Assembly (NCBI RefSeq): GCF_030247185.1
Contig: NC_080571.1
Span: 161,482,352 to 161,546,351 of the forward strand
DNA from: Malaya genurostris
Lineage: Eukaryota; Arthropoda; Insecta; Diptera; Culicidae
DNA: 64,000 nucleotides
Direction: 5' to 3'
In this document: positions 37,325-48,681 of the stretch, in pieces
Layout: every line of letters begins with the position of its first letter
Position numbering within the stretch: the stretch's first letter is position 1
Position numbers and translations under genes: made by a program
The notes under the pieces: model-generated
The model's input: only the letters and a program-made list of their open reading frames with translations
Told to the model about the DNA's origin: nothing
Databases searched by the model: none

Positions 37325-38949
37325 GACGACACGACCTGACACTCCGAAGAAAAATTGGTATAAAAAGTGTCAGCAAGCGATTTACCACCAGTTACCAAAT
37401 ATACGACGACCCCTCGTAATGATAATAAATATATTTTCCGAGCAGCTCTGTCTTGGTTTCTATACGATACGAAGTCGTCGCCAGGTTATATGTTACCGTA
37501 TCAAAATAAACAAACAGTAATATATTCGTACCCCATGAAAAGTTCCCTATTTGAAACTGCAGTTGATAAAATTGCACTGAATCAATACCGAAGACGCGAA
37601 ATAATACAGAAATAAGTTTGGCAAATAGTTAAAAATGTAAGTTATCATCAACATATACAGGGATTATAATATGTGTTTACTAATAATCTACCGGATCTTC
37701 TAGCTCCTGACAAAATAATGTGTGCAGCGTTACATTCCCTCGAGTCTTGACTCACACCTGTAGATATACTTGGCTACCCGGTAGATTAACTGTAGCAAAC
37801 GGTGATAGTTTCTCAGCTTTTTTTCGCATCCGCATCATTGTGCGAAAATCCCATATATTTATTTATATTAAATGTATACAGTTCATCAAATGAAATCTGA
37901 AAAAATAAATAAAATATACGATGCATTATCCTATTTAGTTTGATGTAAACAAAACGTCCAGTTCGACCAAAATAATAATATAGGTTACACAAACTAGTTT
38001 TACGCAATGTTCAGGAACACAGCCAGAATCGAGTTATGAACTCCTTCCATATGCCAATTAATTCGTTTTCTGGTAAATCAATTTTCAAGATAACCTTTTT
38101 GAATAATGATTTCGTCGTTGTCGTCGAATAGATTACTAAATTTTGTTTCTATCATGAGAGTCAAATCAAGATAAAATAGTTCCCTTCTTTCAATCGTTCC
38201 ACTTTGTATCAGTAAGCAAAGTAAAATCTTGGCATTACATTGCTTTGGTGGAATTTGGCCTTTCTGTTTCAACAGATTTCGCAGCCTATTCTTAGTGTAC
38301 AGAATCATTGCATGGCTAGTACTATGGATCCTACTGACACTAAGAATCCTTCCAGGTCGGGGCTCGAACATACGACAACTGGCTTGTAAGACCAGCGTTC
38401 TATGCATTGAACCGCCAACCCGGGTTGATATTGTTGTATCAGTATATCTTTTAAATTAATTCACCAGCCTAGAAGATCCTAGGTATAAACCGGATCTAAA
38501 TAAATCTTTTAAAACTTAAACTGATCCTAGGTATATTTACAAATCGTCAACTCGGATTTATTTTCAGTTCGAATTTTATCCTATGTATGACTTTTTTGGA
38601 TAAGTATGGAAGTATAAATTTGAGCTGCAAAGGAACCGTAAGATGAAAGCTTTTCCTAGAAAACTGGTAGAGTTGCTTCGTAGCGGAATATCCTTCTGTG
38701 CAGAATTGTTTTAATCTCATTCAAAATATCCAAAGTGAATAATTTTCTCTTTCAACTGTTATGAAAAAATGAGCATAAATAAAAGTAACCAGGGTTACGG
38801 TATCTGTTAGTTAAAAAACAACAGTTTTTATGGAAAGGTTGCCTGTTTTATTTTATTTTCAAATAATTTCATTTTGACATTACGAGTTACTGAGGGGTAG
38901 TTAGATTTGTGAGACAGTTTTAAATATCGAGTGGCAGGTCGTGTCGTCG
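37325..38949. mobile_element. S8-2 element (GACGACACGACCTG ends, 8-bp TSD)
   Basis: ATGTAACC occurs at 37317-37324 and 38950-38957, and once in intact TA-1 copies (reverse, 9388-9395). TIRs are GACGACACGACCTGACACTC and (reverse) CGACGACACGACCTGCCACT. It carries a full SINE. Short frames at 37367 and 37392 match nothing I know. I see no transposase motif. Confidence 0.85.
38215..38433 (-). mobile_element. Full-length tRNA-derived SINE (Val-like head)
   Basis: It is flanked by an 11-bp TSD TTGTATCAGTA (38204-38214, 38434-38444). On the minus strand the head contains an A-box-like TGGCGGTTCAATGCATAGA, the anticodon arm CTGGTCTTACAAGCCAG (anticodon TAC) and a perfect B box GTTCGAGCC. The body follows (AGGATTCTTAGTGTCAGTAG) with an AAGCAAAG-like 3' tail region. 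It is transcribed by Pol III in principle and mobilised by a LINE in trans. Confidence 0.87.
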
Positions 38950-39586
38950 ATGTAACCATTAATATGTAAATAGATGTAAAATAACAAGCGATCCGTTAGA
39001 AATGCATTCTGCAAATAAATGCCTTTTTAATGTTAGTTTTAACTGAGTTTTATATACTATACAATCATGTACCATTTCGTGTAATTGTTATGTGATTTTC
39101 CTATGCTCAATAAAGATGTTTGTCATGTAACTATTACGTGAAGTTCTGTTAAAACATATGAAAATCACGTTGTATCCAACGGACAAGTGATATATTATTC
39201 ACCTATTGAATAAGATGCATGATATATGAACAATCCGATACAATTCATTTATCTACCCCATAGAATTTATGTGAAATGTTGGGTGGATGAGATTCATGTA
39301 TGTTTTCAAGTAGAATTAACGTGATTTCTTTTTTGAGTGTAAAACTCTGCGTGTAAACAGAGTTGCCAGGTTATTTTTTTAAAAACCTACCAATACTCAA
39401 ACATTTATCTGGGTTTGTCTGGGTTTCAGGAATTGGCATATTGTCGCAAAACTGAAATGTAGAGGCGCTGCTTGTTAAGAGATGATACTTTCAGCAAGAG
39501 CTGTCAAATCGGTAGGAAAATTTCTAATTACTCCACCTTTTCTACAATTTCTTATGAATACGGGCAACTTCATTTGAAAAATCATA

Positions 39587-40104
39587 CACTCAAATAAAAA
39601 CACGCTTAAAAATAGTTACTCAAAAATGAGTAAGATCTCACTCATCTACAGAAAAAGTGGAACAACTCTAATTTAGAGTAACTCCGAAGTTACTCAAATT
39701 TGAGTTCTTCCACTGGAAACGATATTTGGGTAAAATCTACTTATTTACTGAGTAATACTTTATTTGTACATGTACCAATAATAGAGTAACTATCACTCAA
39801 ATTTTGAGTGAAATTTTATTTCACATATACCAAATTTGCAAAAAAATTGCTTCTTTTCTGAGTGTATTGTATTAAAATATTAAGTAATTGAACTCAATAC
39901 TATATCAAGTGGTGGTTGCTTGGAGTAGTGTGTCAATTGCAAATTAACATACATGTCAGTTATGCTCAGGCACCAATCATACACTTATTCCTCAGAAATG
40001 GCATTTGAGCATATTCGGTTTCATTCTAAAGCACAACACGGAGTTTATCATTACGGTTTTTGCAGACACAACACCGTTTGTGTTGAGCGACTCACCCTCG
40101 AAAG
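39587..40104 (-). mobile_element. TA-3/TA-2 end, inverted, truncated
   Basis: The TA-2 terminus CACTCAAATAAAAA (39587-39600) leads into TA-3 from 39601. TA-3 stops abruptly at CTCACCCTCGAAAG, where transposase-like sequence begins. Confidence 0.78.
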
Positions 40105-40935
40105 GTATCTTTCGGATTCAGACTTAGAAGATGAAAGTTTCGAAGAAGCTGATGTGGCGATAAAATTTGCAACATGGTCAACCCAATATTTATAATATTT
40201 CCAAAACAGCCGTGAATGACTTACTTAGCTGGTTCAAACATAACTATTTTCCATTTCTCCCAAGCAACATCCAAACTTTAAGAAAAAGAGCACATACTAT
40301 TGATGCACCTATCCGCAATATGGGGTTCGGAAAGTTTTTAAATTTTAATATAAAAAATACGATTGATATTTTCATGAGCTTGAACGATGTTAGCTTCTAG
40401 TCAAAATCGTTGGTTATCACACAATACTTCCCATTGCTGTGGTTTGTGGACCAGGCAGGACACCAAATATAAACGAATTCATGGCAGAATTTATTCAAGA
40501 ATTGCAATATTTTTTGATAAACGGCTATCAAATTAATAGCAAGCAATACACATTCAGTATTGGACCACTTGTATTCGATGCCCAAGCTAAATGTTTTGTT
40601 TTAGATATCGTGTCGCCAACGGGATTCAACGCATGTCCTAAATGTATTACGAGAGGACGAAAAATATGACCAAGCGTTGTGTTTGCCAATCTTCATGCTC
40701 CTGTTCCGTACGGATGAATCATTTTGAAATTTAAGTGCGATACATCGTAGTCAAAGATTACCTCCTCTGGCTGAAATTGGAATCAACAGTATCACAGATA
40801 CAGCTTTTCACTACATGCACAATGTATGTCAAGGAGTCTTCAGAACCATGTTGGGGTATTGGATAAATACAACGAATAAACCATATTCGTTATCTAAAAT
40901 GGATAAAATCAGAATCAATAGAAAAATAACTTTTA
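40105..40935 (+). pseudogene. Decayed CACTA/tnp2-like transposase fragment
   Basis: Fragments in shifting frames read as one protein. They are YLSDSDLEDESFEEADVAIK and FATWSTQYN; ISKTAVNDLLSWFKHNYFPF and LPSNIQTLRKRAHT; IAVVCGPGRTPNINEFMAEF and IQELQYFLINGYQ; and IGPLVFDAQAKCFVLDIVSP and TGFNACPKCITRGRK. The last fragment is PPLAEIGINSITDTAFHYMH followed by NVCQGVFRTMLGYW. The order small acidic start, LL-WF-H---FLP, CG----N--EFM--F--EL, DA-A--F, G-ACPKC and YMH-VC-GV is that of uncharacterised insect transposases related to the tnp2 type. At least two frameshifts and a stop separate the pieces. It is abutted by TA-3 on the left. Superfamily assignment is tentative. Confidence 0.65.
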
Positions 40936-42156
40936 TTAGAACACAGATATGCTAATAATAAACATGTTTTTTTCCGCGATACTACACAGTGAATGATGAT
41001 TTATGAAAACGTTGAATAAATGACAACATTTCATAAGGTGCTAAGAACAAACAGATACATTTAGGATAATCAACTTTGAAAAATGAGTTACAATTTTAAA
41101 TTCCTATTTAACTATTTGAACACATAATTTGTGTCTTGCATTAGAATATGTTGTAATAATTTACAAAGTAATCAAATAAATCGTGGTTTTAATTTATGTA
41201 TATTATTTAACAAGAAAATTTACCAGAAAATGTTTTGGTCCCTATCAAAAGGCAACGTTGTTTTTATGCCATTCATTGAAACACCTTTTCGGCAAAATAT
41301 TGTTCATACACCCTTCCTTTTCATTTAATCAAAACAACTTGTGACGTTTGTCTTTAAACCCATTTTATTCTGTGACTTGTTTTTAGACCCTTTTTCAATA
41401 TGGGTTAGGTGAGTTGAATAATTGAGTAATTCGTTTATCTGTTTAGACAACAATAATCATTTGGAAATGTATTTTAAAGTTGTGCAATATATTTAGACAA
41501 AAGGTATGTGTAATTGCAAAGTGAATTTTGTATAGTAATTCATAGTATTGCAGGCTTCAAGACTTCGGAATGTGTATGGAAATGGTACAGTTTATCGAAC
41601 TCAAAATCAAAGCTTTATCAACCAGCCGGTTGATAAAGCTACGATCAGCGATTCTAATCAAACCTTAGTGCAAATCAGTAGTTATAGTGGAAATATGTTC
41701 GACAGGAAACGTAAATGATGAATCTCGATAAAAGTGTTAAACCGTTAGTTTTTAGGAATCTATGCTGAAAAATACCGTCTAAGAGATACAGCTATACAAT
41801 TTCTCTTCGAAAAAATGTGTTTGCAATAGAAAAACGTAGCTCGATGTGCATTTAATCTAGCAGCAGGCTTAACAATTTTTGCAAAATTTAATGATATACT
41901 GTACCTTTCATAAGAACCAAATAAATATGGAAATATATTGAACGATGTCATGGCCCTTGAACAATCCGACCTGGACGAACATTAAAATAAATGTTATAAA
42001 TAAGTGTACAAATAAAACTGTTTATAATTATAAATTAAGAAAAAAGAGGGATTACAAAATCAATAATAACAATTATATAGTTCAAGTTAGATTCCGTATC
42101 GTCTTCCATTTATTTTGATGGATGGTCGTTTGAAGATGGCACGTTTCGTGTATTTT
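40936..42156. other. AT-rich stretch, no gene recognised
   Basis: I see no coding frame, TIR or tail here. The one clear structure is a perfect 13-bp hairpin at 41611-41640 (AGCTTTATCAACC, loop AGCC). Confidence 0.5.
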
Positions 42157-42443
42157 GGGCCACATGAAACATCCCCGAGGAAGATTCCAAACGACACCAC
42201 ACTGCCAGATTGGTCTGTGCTATCTTTCTTGCGTTAGTTCTTGTGCTGGGGCCGCGGGAAGCATCCCCAGGGGAGAGATCTCTGGCGGATGGCCAGCGAT
42301 GGCATTGCTGGTGTTTCGGATTCCGGCTGTCTTATCCTTCATCGTAGATTTTCTGTTTGTCTAACAGGCTGGTCCGGCGAGTGATGATCGTTTCTTAGGG
42401 CCGTGGTAAACATCCCCGGAAGAGAATCTTCCGGCGGATGGCC
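42157..42443. repeat. GC-rich module GGCC...CATCCCC...GGATGGCC, three copies
   Basis: GGGCCACATGAAACATCCCC (42157), GGGGCCGCGGGAAGCATCCC (42248) and GGGCCGTGGTAAACATCCCC (42398) are followed in copies 2 and 3 by CTGGCGGATGGCC or CCGGCGGATGGCC. Each copy folds back on itself. Base composition is unlike the surroundings. I do not recognise its origin. Confidence 0.6.
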
Positions 42444-42971
42444 CACGATGTAGACGTGGAGGGTTCGTCAGGTTCAACGATTCGATCAATTTTGTTTTTT
42501 TTTTCAACGATTAAAACAAAATGGTCTAAATCGCAAACACACTAGAAAACGAGTAAATGTTTAAAAGCCCTTTTTTTATCGAAGAACATACAATCTTTTC
42601 CACACTGAAAAGTTTATAGTACCATTCCAATTTGTAGCCAACTTGAAAATAATTAAATTTTTATGTATTTCCATAAATTTACCTTCGAAATTTTTTTATT
42701 TGTTTTAAAGGATTCAACATTCGTTACAAACAGCGTTATTATATGAATTATGAGCAAACATTTAAAAAAACTCAAACTGAAACGGCACATGCACGAAAAA
42801 GCTTGTTTTGATTTTGGAAGCATATGCTCCCATGTTTATCATATGAATAAAAAAGGTAACACAAACAAAATTTGATCATTAAAATTATTTTGTTGATGTG
42901 ACATTTTGAAGATTGCGCTTTCAGAGGAATTTTTCAAACAAACATTAGCTCATCGAAATGAAAAATCTATC
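42444..42971. other. AT-rich stretch, nothing recognised
   Basis: No frame, repeat or terminal structure could be supported. Confidence 0.4.
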
Positions 42972-42981
42972 AAACATCTAT

Positions 42982-43130
42982 TTTTTTTTCAATTTTAGAG
43001 GTTTTAACCTTAAGGTCATTCGCCTTTTCGGATCAGAAAAACTTTCTGACCCTATGTGCGGGATTGGGAATCGAACCCAGGTGGGCTGCGTGAAAGGCAT
43101 GGACTTACCCATCACACTATACCCGTCCCC
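42982..43130 (-). mobile_element. tRNA-Glu-like SINE, full length
   Basis: TSD AAACATCTAT is at 42972-42981 and 43131-43140. The minus strand begins GGGGACGGGTATAGTGTGAT, has anticodon-loop CTTTCAC (TTC) and B box GGTTCGATTCC, then a body ending AACCTCTAAAATTG and nine A's. It has the same family as the fragment at 4285-4377. Confidence 0.9.
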
Positions 43131-43140
43131 AAACATCTAT

Positions 43141-43504
43141 AAATGTTTGAATTCCTATTCATATATATTTTGTTTTCCGATAAATGTTTCACCAGGCTAT
43201 TAGCTGTTTATTAATCATTGAAATGCACGAACTCTCATTTTACTCAATGTATAAAAAAGACTGCGTCTTCAATTTGTTTACTTTTGTAAGATTTACCTTT
43301 CTTTGAAACACAGCTGAAATGTTTGGTTCAACCAGATAGTATTTGGTTTGGTTCAACCAGATAGTATAGCCAAGTATTTTCATAGAAAATCTGTGTTCAC
43401 CATAAAATAGAAATTTTTATAATAAAATTTAATAAGCGTTCAATATTCATGTCACACTCTACAGTGACAAAATAAATGCTTGCAATTTTCATCAACAAAT
43501 TATG
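43141..43504. other. AT-rich stretch with a CG-1 terminus
   Basis: 43280-43317 matches the CG-1 left end in reverse (TTTACTTTTGTAAGATTTAC ... AACACAGCTG). The rest is featureless. Confidence 0.45.
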
Positions 43505-43511
43505 TATATAC

Positions 43512-44756
43512 CACAGACTAACAGACATGACAGTATGAGTAAATTCTAATAAAAATTATTTTTCGTGATGCACTTGTTCCACCTTCATTGTACTGCGCGA
43601 ACTATTTACTATCTGTACACCCCTTGTGTTATGTAAAAGTTGTTTTACTAGTTGGTTTCCCCTCGTTTGTCAACACCGATCAGCTGCTTGTAGGGATGCC
43701 TGATTTCATCAAAATATTTGAAAATGAATCGTCACAATGATTTATTGGATTACGTTGATAATATATTTAACTTTTTCTTGATGTTGGAGGGTAACCATTT
43801 ATTCGACTCAAATTTGTTCATCTAGACTATTTTTTATTGTGTTGGTAGTTTTCACCCGAAATTAAGTGGCGGCAGACCAGAAGCAAGTAAATATTGTAAC
43901 AAAACGGGTTCGATTTTTTATTGAGTTGGAGGATGAGAAGTAAGCGCAATTATGTATATAGTTTAGGCAATATCAAAGATAAACTCAAGATAGAGTAGTC
44001 TGCGATTTCTTAGGTATCATTTGAATAGGACCCCTCGATGAGCTCGGTTCACTGTCAATTTGAGTATTTTGAAGCAAAACAACAAGTGTCTGATCACTAG
44101 ATGCGTCGTAACTATGACAATGATTGTTTATGTTTGGAAAAATATCAAGTTACAGTATGAACGATATTGAGAAATTTCGCTTTATATCAGTGATTCTTAG
44201 AATAAGAAAGTGAAAACTACTTAGAACCATTGTCTAGAATTTATTTAGTTTGTTATAGCCTCATCCCATGAAGCATCAGTTGTGGCAAGAAATCATTATA
44301 TGCTGAATGAAAACATATGTGTGCTTCCTTTCTAACTTGTATTGTTTCCATGGCATTTTGTCGGAACTAGTCGACGCTTGTTAACGGAGGGTCAATAAAA
44401 TTACATTATTACTGAACCAACTGGTTCACGATTACTGACCCAACATTTTTCAATTAAACGTATGGAACATTGTAATCTTCAGTTTATCTTTGGCAATATG
44501 TATTGAATCTGTATCCTGCATGAAATTCGCATGGACGTATACAAATCAATACATTACAGGTAATTCTGTATGAATAGCAACTCTGTTGGTAAATGAAAAA
44601 AATAAAGACAGTCTAGATGACAGACATGATGTTTTTGATAGGGTAACGTGGCGCCATCATGACACATGTGAGTACTGTCCCAAATAATGGAATATTCGAA
44701 ACGACCGTTAAAATAATTGAAGAATCAAATTTGAGTGTCCTGTCTGTTAGTCTGTG
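43512..44756 (+). mobile_element. S7-1 element copy b, carrying S7-2
   Basis: TIRs CACAGACTAACAGACA lie between TATATAC at 43505-43511 and 44757-44763. The body is as in copy a with S7-2 inserted at 43974-44492. It is non-coding. Confidence 0.9.
43974..44492. mobile_element. S7-2 element nested in S7-1 (copy b)
   Basis: Ends CAAAGATAAACT and AGTTTATCTTTG are flanked by GCAATAT at 43967-43973 and 44493-44499. The empty site is at 1408-1414 in S7-1 copy a. It is 519 bp with no coding frame. Confidence 0.9.
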
Positions 44757-44811
44757 TATATACTATAAAAATATTGACTTGGTAAGTTGATGTGGGATCT
44801 CATCGTTCAAC

Positions 44812-46057
44812 CACAGACTAACAGACAGGACACTCAAATTTGATTCTTCAATCATTTTAACGGTCATTTCGAATATTCCATTATTTGGGACAGTACTCAC
44901 ATGTGTCATGATGGCGCCACGTTACCCTATCAAAAACATCATGTCTGTCATCTAGACTGTCTTTATTTTTTTCATTTACCAACAGAGTTGCCATTCATAC
45001 AGAATTACCTGTAATGTATTGTTTTGTATACGTCCATGCGAATTTCATGCAGGATACAGATTTAATACATATTGCCAAAGATAATCTGAAGATTACAATG
45101 TTCCATACGTTTAATTGAAAAATGTTGGGTCAGTAATCGTGAACCAGTTGGTTCAGTAATAATGTAATTTTATTGACCCTCCGTTAACAAGCGTCGACTA
45201 GTTCCGACAAAATGCCATGGAAACAATACAAGTTAGAAAGGAAGCACACATATGTTTACATTCAGCATATAATGATTTCTTGCCACAACTGATGCTTCAT
45301 GGGATGAGGCTATAACAAACTAAATAAATTCTAGACAATGGTTCTAAGTAGTTTTCACTTTCTTATTCTAAGAATCACTGATATAAAGCGAAATTTCTCA
45401 ATATCGTTCATACTGTAACTTGATATTTTTCCAAACATAAACAATCATTGTCATAGTTACGACGCATCTAGTGATCAGACACTTGTTGTTTTGCTTCAAA
45501 ATACTCAAATTGACAGTGAACCGAGCTCATCGAGGGGTCCTATTCAAATGATACCTAAGAAATCGCAGACTACTCTATCTTGAGTTTATCTTTGATATTG
45601 CCTAAACTATATACATAATTGCGCCTACTTCTCATCCTCCAACTCAATAAAAAATCGAACCCCTTTTTGTTACAATAATTACTTGCTTCTGGTCTGCCGC
45701 CACTTAATTTCGGGTGAAAACTACCAACACAATAAAAAATAGTCTAGATGAACAAATTTGAGTCGAATAAATGGTTACCCTCCAACATCAAGAAAAAGTT
45801 AAATATATTATCAACGTAATCCAATAAATCATTGTGACGATTCATTTTCAAATATTTTGATGAAATCAGGCATCCCTGCAAGCAGCTGATCGGTGTTGAC
45901 AAACGAGGGGAAACCAACTAGTAAAAAAACTTTTACATAACACAAGGGGTGTACAGATAGTAAATAGTTCGCGCAGTACAATATAGGTGGAACTAGTGCA
46001 TCACGAAAAATAATTTTTATTAGAATTTACTCATACTGTCATGTCTGTTAGTCTGTG
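44812..46057 (-). mobile_element. S7-1 copy c, inverted, carrying S7-2
   Basis: TSD GTTCAAC is at 44805-44811 and 46058-46064. It is head-to-head with copy b across 55 bp and nearly identical in sequence. S7-2 at 45076-45594 occupies the same site. Confidence 0.9.
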
Positions 46058-46464
46058 GTTCAACTTCAAATACCAACAACAAAATTAGAATCTGAAATCT
46101 GCATTGAGGAAATCTGTACAACATCTTTATTCTGTATGAAATTTGAATGCGCATGTAAAAATCCGTATAAATGGCATCTCTGGATATAACTGCTTTAAAT
46201 GTTCCTATAGTGATTTTCACTGTGGGCTACAAAAGATTGCGATGCGATAAGATAGCGACAAAATGCCGCAAAGATCGCGAAACTGTCATTCGCATCAATT
46301 CAACCCCTTCGAGACCACAAGCCAGAAAAAAATATTTTTTAAATTGACCGTTACATTTATTATTAGGAAAACTTCAGTCATAATGAATTCATATTGGTAA
46401 TGTGTATGTGGCAGATTACGGCTAAAACTTGCACGGATTTTTTAAGCGTGCCCTATTTATTTGA

Positions 46465-46703
46465 CATAATGAACGATTCAGACGATCCGCCTCCTTTCGT
46501 CACCGTCACCGGAACGTCAGCTTCCGTCAAAATTAGTTTAATACTTTCTTTACCGGAACGTTTACACGCTCCGTCCGTCAAGACGTTCCGTGACGGTGAC
46601 GTTACGTGTGAATGGCTCCATTAGAATGCATTAATGTTGACGGTGCCGGTGACGGAGATTGACTGTGACAAAATAAGACGGATCGTCTGAATCGTACATA
46701 ATG
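46465..46703. mobile_element. 239-bp GC-rich foldback with ACGATTCAGACGATCCG ends
   Basis: The left ACGATTCAGACGATCCGCCT mirrors the right AGACGGATCGTCTGAATCGT. The interior has CGTCACCGTCACCGGAACGT and its inverse GACGTTCCGTGACGGTGACG. It is duplicated at 49090-49328. The TSD is not resolved. Confidence 0.75.
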
Positions 46704-47206
46704 GTTATTTTGTGCTTAGTATGTTCCCTTTCCATTTATATTTTGTATTAATCGACGCCTTGGTTTTTAAAACCTCGTGCTTTATTCGATTGTGCTATTT
46801 TCTACTCTAAAAAGTTGGTCGTCTTTGACAGATATACATTTGTTGATGCTTTCGATGAACAATGAAATAACAATTGTCGCTAGGGAATTTCACCAGTTGA
46901 AAATGCAATTGGCCTCAATCCAACAGTCGATTAATTTTTCTTTTGATTCTAATGCTAGTTAATTTCAATACAACAGACAGCGAAGGGGTTAAAACAACTG
47001 TCTAATTTTCTGGCAGCGATGCCAGGTGAAATTTTAGGCGTCTGCGTTTTAGAAATGGTCCTATTCGACCTCAATATTTAGAAGTGTGACGAAAAAACCA
47101 AACGAAAACCCTACAGTGATAGCAAATGTCATTAAAATAGACAATTGTTTATAAAAATTTCGAAAATCTGCAAAAAAGTCTTAAGGTCTTAGGTCTTAAG
47201 GCTTAA
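46704..47206. other. Unassigned stretch with a small open frame
   Basis: A 61-codon frame (46777-46962) ends VAREFHQLKMQLASIQQSIN plus FSFDSNAS and could be a coiled-coil scrap. I do not recognise it. It repeats in the duplicate at 49402-49587. Confidence 0.3.
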
Positions 47207-47420
47207 GGTAGCGCTTCGCCGTGGTCAAGTCGAAGCGAGACAACTCACTGCTTCCTCTTGCTTTGTCGCCGAAATTTCACTCTAAATTGCAAATTTCTCC
47301 AATACTAACCCGATTCACGAAAAATCAAAAACATACGATTGTAGGTAAATGATTTTACTATGCATTTGGCGAAAAATATTAGTTAGAAAGCTTTTCTTTC
47401 GCGAGATTTCGTGCGAGATA
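47207..47420. mobile_element. TTAA-1 end fragment
   Basis: TTAA (47203-47206) precedes GGTAGCGCTTCGCCGTGGTC. The fragment stops at TTTCGTGCGAG. It is repeated at 49832-50042, with TTAA at 49828-49831. Confidence 0.75.
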
Positions 47421-47430
47421 CCTGAAACTG

Positions 47431-48681
47431 ACAGACAGGACACTCAAATTTGATTCTTCAATCATTTTAACGGTCATTTCGAATATTCCATTATTTGGGA
47501 CAGTACTCACATGTGTCATGATGGCGCCACGTTACCCTATCAAAAACATCATGTCTGTCATCTAGACTGTCTTTATTTTTTTCATTTACCAACAGAGTTG
47601 CCATTCATACAGAATTACCTGTAATGTATTGTTTTGTATACGTCCATGCGAATTTCATGCAGGATACAGATTTAATACATATTGCCAAAGATAATCTGAA
47701 GATTACAATGTTCCATACGTTTAATTGAAAAATGTTGGGTCAGTAATCGTGAACCAGTTGGTTCAGTAATAATGTAATTTTATTGACCCTCCGTTAACAA
47801 GCGTCGACTAGTTCCGACAAAATGCCATGGAAACAATACAAGTTAGAAAGGAAGCACACATATGTTTACATTCAGCATATAATGATTTCTTGCCACAACT
47901 GATGCTTCATGGGATGAGGCTATAACAAACTAAATAAATTCTAGACAATGGTTCTAAGTAGTTTTCACTTTCTTATTCTAAGAATCACTGATATAAAGCG
48001 AAATTTCTCAATATCGTTCATACTGTAACTTGATATTTTTCCAAACATAAACAATCATTGTCATAGTTACGACGCATCTAGTGATCAGACACTTGTTGTT
48101 TTGCTTCAAAATACTCAAATTGACAGTGAACCGAGCTCATCGAGGGGTCCTATTCAAATGATACCTAAGAAATCGCAGACTACTCTATCTTGAGTTTATC
48201 TTTGATATTGCCTAAACTATATACATAATTGCGCCTACTTCTCATCCTCCAACTCAATAAAAAATCGAACCCGTTTTTGTTACAATATTTACTTGCTTCT
48301 GGTCTGCCGCCACTTAATTTCGGGTGAAAACTACCAACACAATAAAAAATAGTCTAGATGAACAAATTTGAGTCGAATAAATGGTTACCCTCCAACATCA
48401 AGAAAAAGTTAAATATATTATCAACGTAATCCAAAAAATCATTGTGACGATTCATTTTCAAATATTTTGATGAAATCAGGCATCCCTGCAAGCAGCTGAT
48501 CGGTGTTGACAAACGAGGGGAAACCAACTAGTAAAAAAACTTTTACATAACACAAGGGGTGTACAGATAATAATAAATAGTAAATAAATAGTTCGCGCAG
48601 TACAATATAGGTGGAACTAGTGCATCACGAAAAATAATTTTTATTAGAATTTACTCATACTGTCATGTCTGTTAGTCTGTG
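47431..48681 (-). mobile_element. S7-1 copy d, truncated by the tandem joint
   Basis: It lacks the outer CACAGACTA of one TIR because the duplication joint cuts there. The other end is intact at 48681 beside GTTCAAC. S7-2 is present at 47686-48204. Confidence 0.85.

Larger units (their letters stand above)
36881..39586 (-). repeat. Inverted partial macro-unit: TA-1 and flank, split by S8-2
   Basis: Read on the minus strand this is unit flank (39586-39342) followed by TA-1 from its left end at 39339 to about 36893. The right third of TA-1, including its SINE, is missing. S8-2 interrupts it at 37325-38949. Confidence 0.8.

Noticed and set aside
38350..38433. tRNA-Val gene
   Set aside because: The A and B boxes are present, but the folded acceptor is degenerate and it is the head of a SINE with an 11-bp TSD.
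43060..43130. tRNA-Glu gene
   Set aside because: It is tRNA-like but continuous with a SINE body and A-tail flanked by a TSD.
46777..46962. Small protein with a coiled-coil-like end, duplicated at 49402
   Set aside because: The second copy is explained by the 2.6-kb duplication, so its conservation is not evidence of selection. No family was recognised.
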